DNA of 64,000 bases from Acidovorax soli. GTDB lineage: Bacteria; Pseudomonadota; Gammaproteobacteria; Burkholderiales; Burkholderiaceae_C. The DNA lies in contig NZ_JACHLK010000021.1 of assembly GCF_014207955.1 (NCBI RefSeq), forward strand, positions 1 to 64,000, read 5' to 3'. The position numbers and the translations under genes were made by a program. The notes beneath the pieces were generated by a model, which made no database searches, was not told the DNA's origin, and saw nothing but the letters and a program-made list of their open reading frames with translations. Below are positions 62,080 to 64,000 of this stretch, piece after piece (positions within the stretch are counted from its first letter, which is position 1; each line of letters opens with the position of its first letter).

Positions 62080-62553
62080 ATGATCTATTCCACCGCCACC
62101 GTTCCCGTCAACCCCATCGGCGCGGCACCTCTCACCCGCGGCCAGGCCTGGGCCGGCCTGGTCTTGAAAGCGCGCGATGCGCGCCAGTTCCTGCCACCCG
62201 GCCTGTGCACGCGCTGCGACGTGGTCTACGACGGCTCCGACCACATCGTGCGCGAGGCGACCATCGGCGGCGCAGACCTGCGCGAGATCATCGCCTTCGA
62301 GCCCGGCCACAAGGTGAACTTCTTCCAGGCCACGGGCCCGCGCGAGGGGGTGATCGTCAACGAGCTGTTCGAAGACGAATCAGGCGCCCTGCAACTGCGG
62401 TTCTATTGCTACACCGGCCTGCGCGGCAAACAACCCGGCGGCCCCGAGGAGCAGGCCGAGCAGGCGTGGATGGACAGCGACAAGGGCTACAAGACGGCCT
62501 TGCTCTCCACCCTGAAGCGCACGCGGGAGCTGGTGGCGCAAGGGCTGCTGTGA
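62080..62553 (+). CDS. AtaL-like (DUF1857) SRPBCC-fold protein
   Basis: 157 residues (MIYSTATVPVNPIGAAPLTR, HIVREATIGGADLREIIAFE) resembling the AtaL/DUF1857 group of the SRPBCC superfamily, with a central ligand-binding cavity; the ligand is unknown. CAGGAGAAA lies before ATG 62080. Second gene of the LysR-controlled unit. Confidence 0.75.
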   Translation: MIYSTATVPVNPIGAAPLTRGQAWAGLVLKARDARQFLPPGLCTRCDVVYDGSDHIVREATIGGADLREIIAFEPGHKVNFFQATGPREGVIVNELFEDESGALQLRFYCYTGLRGKQPGGPEEQAEQAWMDSDKGYKTALLSTLKRTRELVAQGLL

Positions 62554-62573
62554 GCGGCGGCGGGGGCCGCCCG

Positions 62574-63617
62574 CTACCGGTCCTTGCGCGGAATGGCGAT
62601 CGGTTTGTCGCCCTTGCCCTGCTGCTTGCCGCCGCCCACGGGGTTCTCGCCAAAGGCCACCTTCTCGCTGCGCATTTCGTTCACCAGCAGGATGAAGAAG
62701 GGCTTGAGCGGCAGAAAGTCGAAGTCCTTGTCCACCACCAGGAAGCGCGGAATGGTTTTGCCGGCCAGCCCCTTGGCGCTGCTGCTGCCGGCCTGCACCT
62801 GGCGAAAGCGCCGGGCGCCCGGCTCGGCCTGCAGGGCTCTGAACTTGCGCGCCGGAAGGTCGGCGCGGGCCACCACGAAGTCGGTCTGGGCCTTGAAGCG
62901 CACCCAGGTGGCGCCCTCGCTCGGGATGTTGGTGGAATTGGCGCTGGCCGTCTCCAGCACACTGCCCGTGGGGCTGCGCGGCGTGGGCGAGCCCATGATG
63001 GACAGGCGCAATTCCAGTTGGTAGGAGGTCTCGCTGCCCACGTTCTTCACCAGCACGTCCAGCTCGCGCCGCGAGCCCGGCACCGCCTTGAAGTCGATGA
63101 ACTTCAGGTTGGAAAACGGATTCGGCGGCGTCGGCTTGTCCGGCAGGGCAATGGGCGCCAGCTTGGGCGTCTGGGCTGTCTCCCAGGTGAAGGTGTTGTC
63201 GTCCTCATTGGATTCGGGGACGGCCAGGTACACGTCGGCCTTGAAGCGAAACCCGTGCTTGGCGCCCAAATCGTCCTTGGGCATGCCCTTGGGCAGTTGC
63301 ATGGAAAAGCTCTTCATGTAGACATTGCCATCGGGGTGGGCATCGAGCCCGTCGACCGAGAAGGGGGCCAGCATGTGCAGCGTGCCTGTCGACGCCGTCT
63401 GGCCCTTGAACACCTCGAACGACACCTGGAACCCACCCGCCTTGGCCGTGGGCTGCTTCACATCGAAGTCGCCCGGGCCAAAGGGCGAGTTGGCCTTGTT
63501 GTTGGCGTTGGCCACCGTCACCTGCGCAAACCAGGGCTGCTCCGGGTCATAGCACGCCATGTCGGGCGTAGCCTCGTTCAGGCCATCGAAGAAGATCTGC
63601 AGGTTGGGCTGTGGCAT
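62574..63617 (-). CDS. Large protein of unknown function
   Basis: 347 residues, no signal peptide. It begins MPQPNLQIFFDGLNEATPDM and consists mostly of beta-rich segments (GFQVSFEVFKGQTASTGTLH, VLVKNVGSETSYQLELRLSI) of the kind seen in Ig-like or CARDB-like domains, ending in a basic tail (KQQGKGDKPIAIPRKDR). No family was recognised. A type C element lies about 140 bp upstream of its start, in the promoter region. Confidence 0.6.
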   Translation of the reverse strand: MPQPNLQIFFDGLNEATPDMACYDPEQPWFAQVTVANANNKANSPFGPGDFDVKQPTAKAGGFQVSFEVFKGQTASTGTLHMLAPFSVDGLDAHPDGNVYMKSFSMQLPKGMPKDDLGAKHGFRFKADVYLAVPESNEDDNTFTWETAQTPKLAPIALPDKPTPPNPFSNLKFIDFKAVPGSRRELDVLVKNVGSETSYQLELRLSIMGSPTPRSPTGSVLETASANSTNIPSEGATWVRFKAQTDFVVARADLPARKFRALQAEPGARRFRQVQAGSSSAKGLAGKTIPRFLVVDKDFDFLPLKPFFILLVNEMRSEKVAFGENPVGGGKQQGKGDKPIAIPRKDR

Positions 63618-63758
63618 GTGCGTCCCTCGTGTGGTGGATGGTGGTTGCCCCGGGCGGGCCAGTGCAGCCGCGCATGGTGGCACGCGCCCCTGGCAGCAGC
63701 AAGGCCGAAACTGTCTCCGACTGTTAATCCAATCGGGCCGCCCCACACCGGAGCCGCT

Positions 63759-63921
63759 AATGTGCTGTCCCGCAAATAGGTGGCGAAACGAAAACCGATG
63801 GATTTCGCGCCATGGCAAGGCGCAAACCGCAGCGATAGCCGGTGCTATCGCGAGGATTTGCAACGCAGCCATGGTGTGAAAGACACGGTTTTTGTGCCAC
63901 CTATTTGCGGGGCAGCACATT
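63759..63921. mobile_element. Type C MITE-like element
   Basis: 163 bp with 26-bp terminal inverted repeats (25 pair; AATGTGCTGTCCCGCAAATA at the left). The middle is an imperfect hairpin around GCGATAGC/GCTATCGC (63832-63851) followed by GAGGATTTGCAACG, echoing the core of types A and B. No coding capacity. It lies between the 62574 gene and the gene entering the right edge, 25 bp before the latter's ATG. Confidence 0.8.
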
Positions 63922-63946
63922 CGACGGGCGCTGCACAATACGCCCC

Positions 63947-64000
63947 ATGCCCAGGCGCCCGCACCACAACGTCTACGTCGTCGAACTCTCGATGGCCGTG
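63947..64000 (+). CDS. Start of a gene cut by the window edge
   Basis: The frame from ATG 63947 reads MPRRPHHNVYVVELSMAV to the last base. It is too short to assign. A GCACAAT element at 63933-63939 lies just before it, as in front of the two hydrolase genes, so it may also have a very short or absent leader. Confidence 0.5.
   Translation, partial: MPRRPHHNVYVVELSMAV

Overview
The window is high-GC DNA with tightly packed genes that read like a beta-proteobacterium of the family Comamonadaceae (Acidovorax or a close relative). The grounds are a Bug/TctC-type solute receptor beside a LysR gene, several LysR-NmrA pairs, many secreted proteins of the RCC1 and RTX kinds, two large cyclic-di-GMP enzymes, and codon use strongly biased to G/C in third position. 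This placement is an inference from gene content. No rRNA, tRNA, CRISPR array, phage, or complete insertion sequence is visible.

Layout. 0.3-5.5 kb: an ankyrin protein, a secreted protein with a lux-box-like palindrome in front of it, a LuxR-type receptor without a LuxI partner, a Gly/Ser/Thr-rich secreted protein and a membrane protein. 5.5-13.5 kb: an alpha/beta-hydrolase gene broken by a small repeat element, a fused osmoprotectant receptor-permease, a SUKH-like protein, a chemotaxis receptor, and an RCC1-repeat gene broken by a second kind of small element. 13.6-24.9 kb: a luciferase-like oxidoreductase, two RTX-type exoproteins, small genes, a response-regulator/GAF/GGDEF/EAL protein, and a LysR-NmrA pair. 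24.9-35.3 kb: an RCC1 protein, a LysR-Bug-flavoprotein cluster, an acetyltransferase, a P-loop protein and a 1,011-residue GLUG-repeat exoprotein. 35.7-44.7 kb: an ABC-type receptor, a LexA-boxed operon with an AlkB-like protein, a lipoprotein, a pseudopilin coupled to a GGDEF/EAL protein, a hydrolase, and a MerR-SRPBCC pair. 44.6-54.9 kb: a 2.5-kb NHL-repeat segment flanked by 153-bp direct repeats, a two-component system, another RCC1 protein, an S9 peptidase and a double GNAT protein. 55-64 kb: small genes, a SUKH gene broken by a small element, a second LysR-NmrA pair, an AtaL-like protein, and a further small element near the right edge.

The most striking feature is a set of short non-coding elements with terminal inverted repeats (MITE-like). 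Two full copies of type A (6022-6289 and 57969-58236), one of type B (12924-13190) and one of type C (63759-63921) are present, plus a type A end fragment (44797-44839). Types A and B have almost unrelated sequences but the same length and the same order of nested helices, so base pairing is kept while sequence changes. All three types share a small hairpin followed by a GCAACG-containing tail. Three of the four full copies interrupt a gene whose frame is restored, exactly or to within one base, when the element is removed.

Regulatory signals that can be read: a CTG-N10-CAG palindrome beside the LuxR solo, a near-perfect LexA box, an 18-bp perfect palindrome between merR and its divergent neighbour, and a 17-bp box (CTTTGG-N5-GTTAAG) seen three times, twice in front of hydrolase or peptidase genes that may be leaderless and once beside the response-regulator gene. 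Gene starts were chosen mostly from ribosome-binding sites and signal peptides and are inferences.
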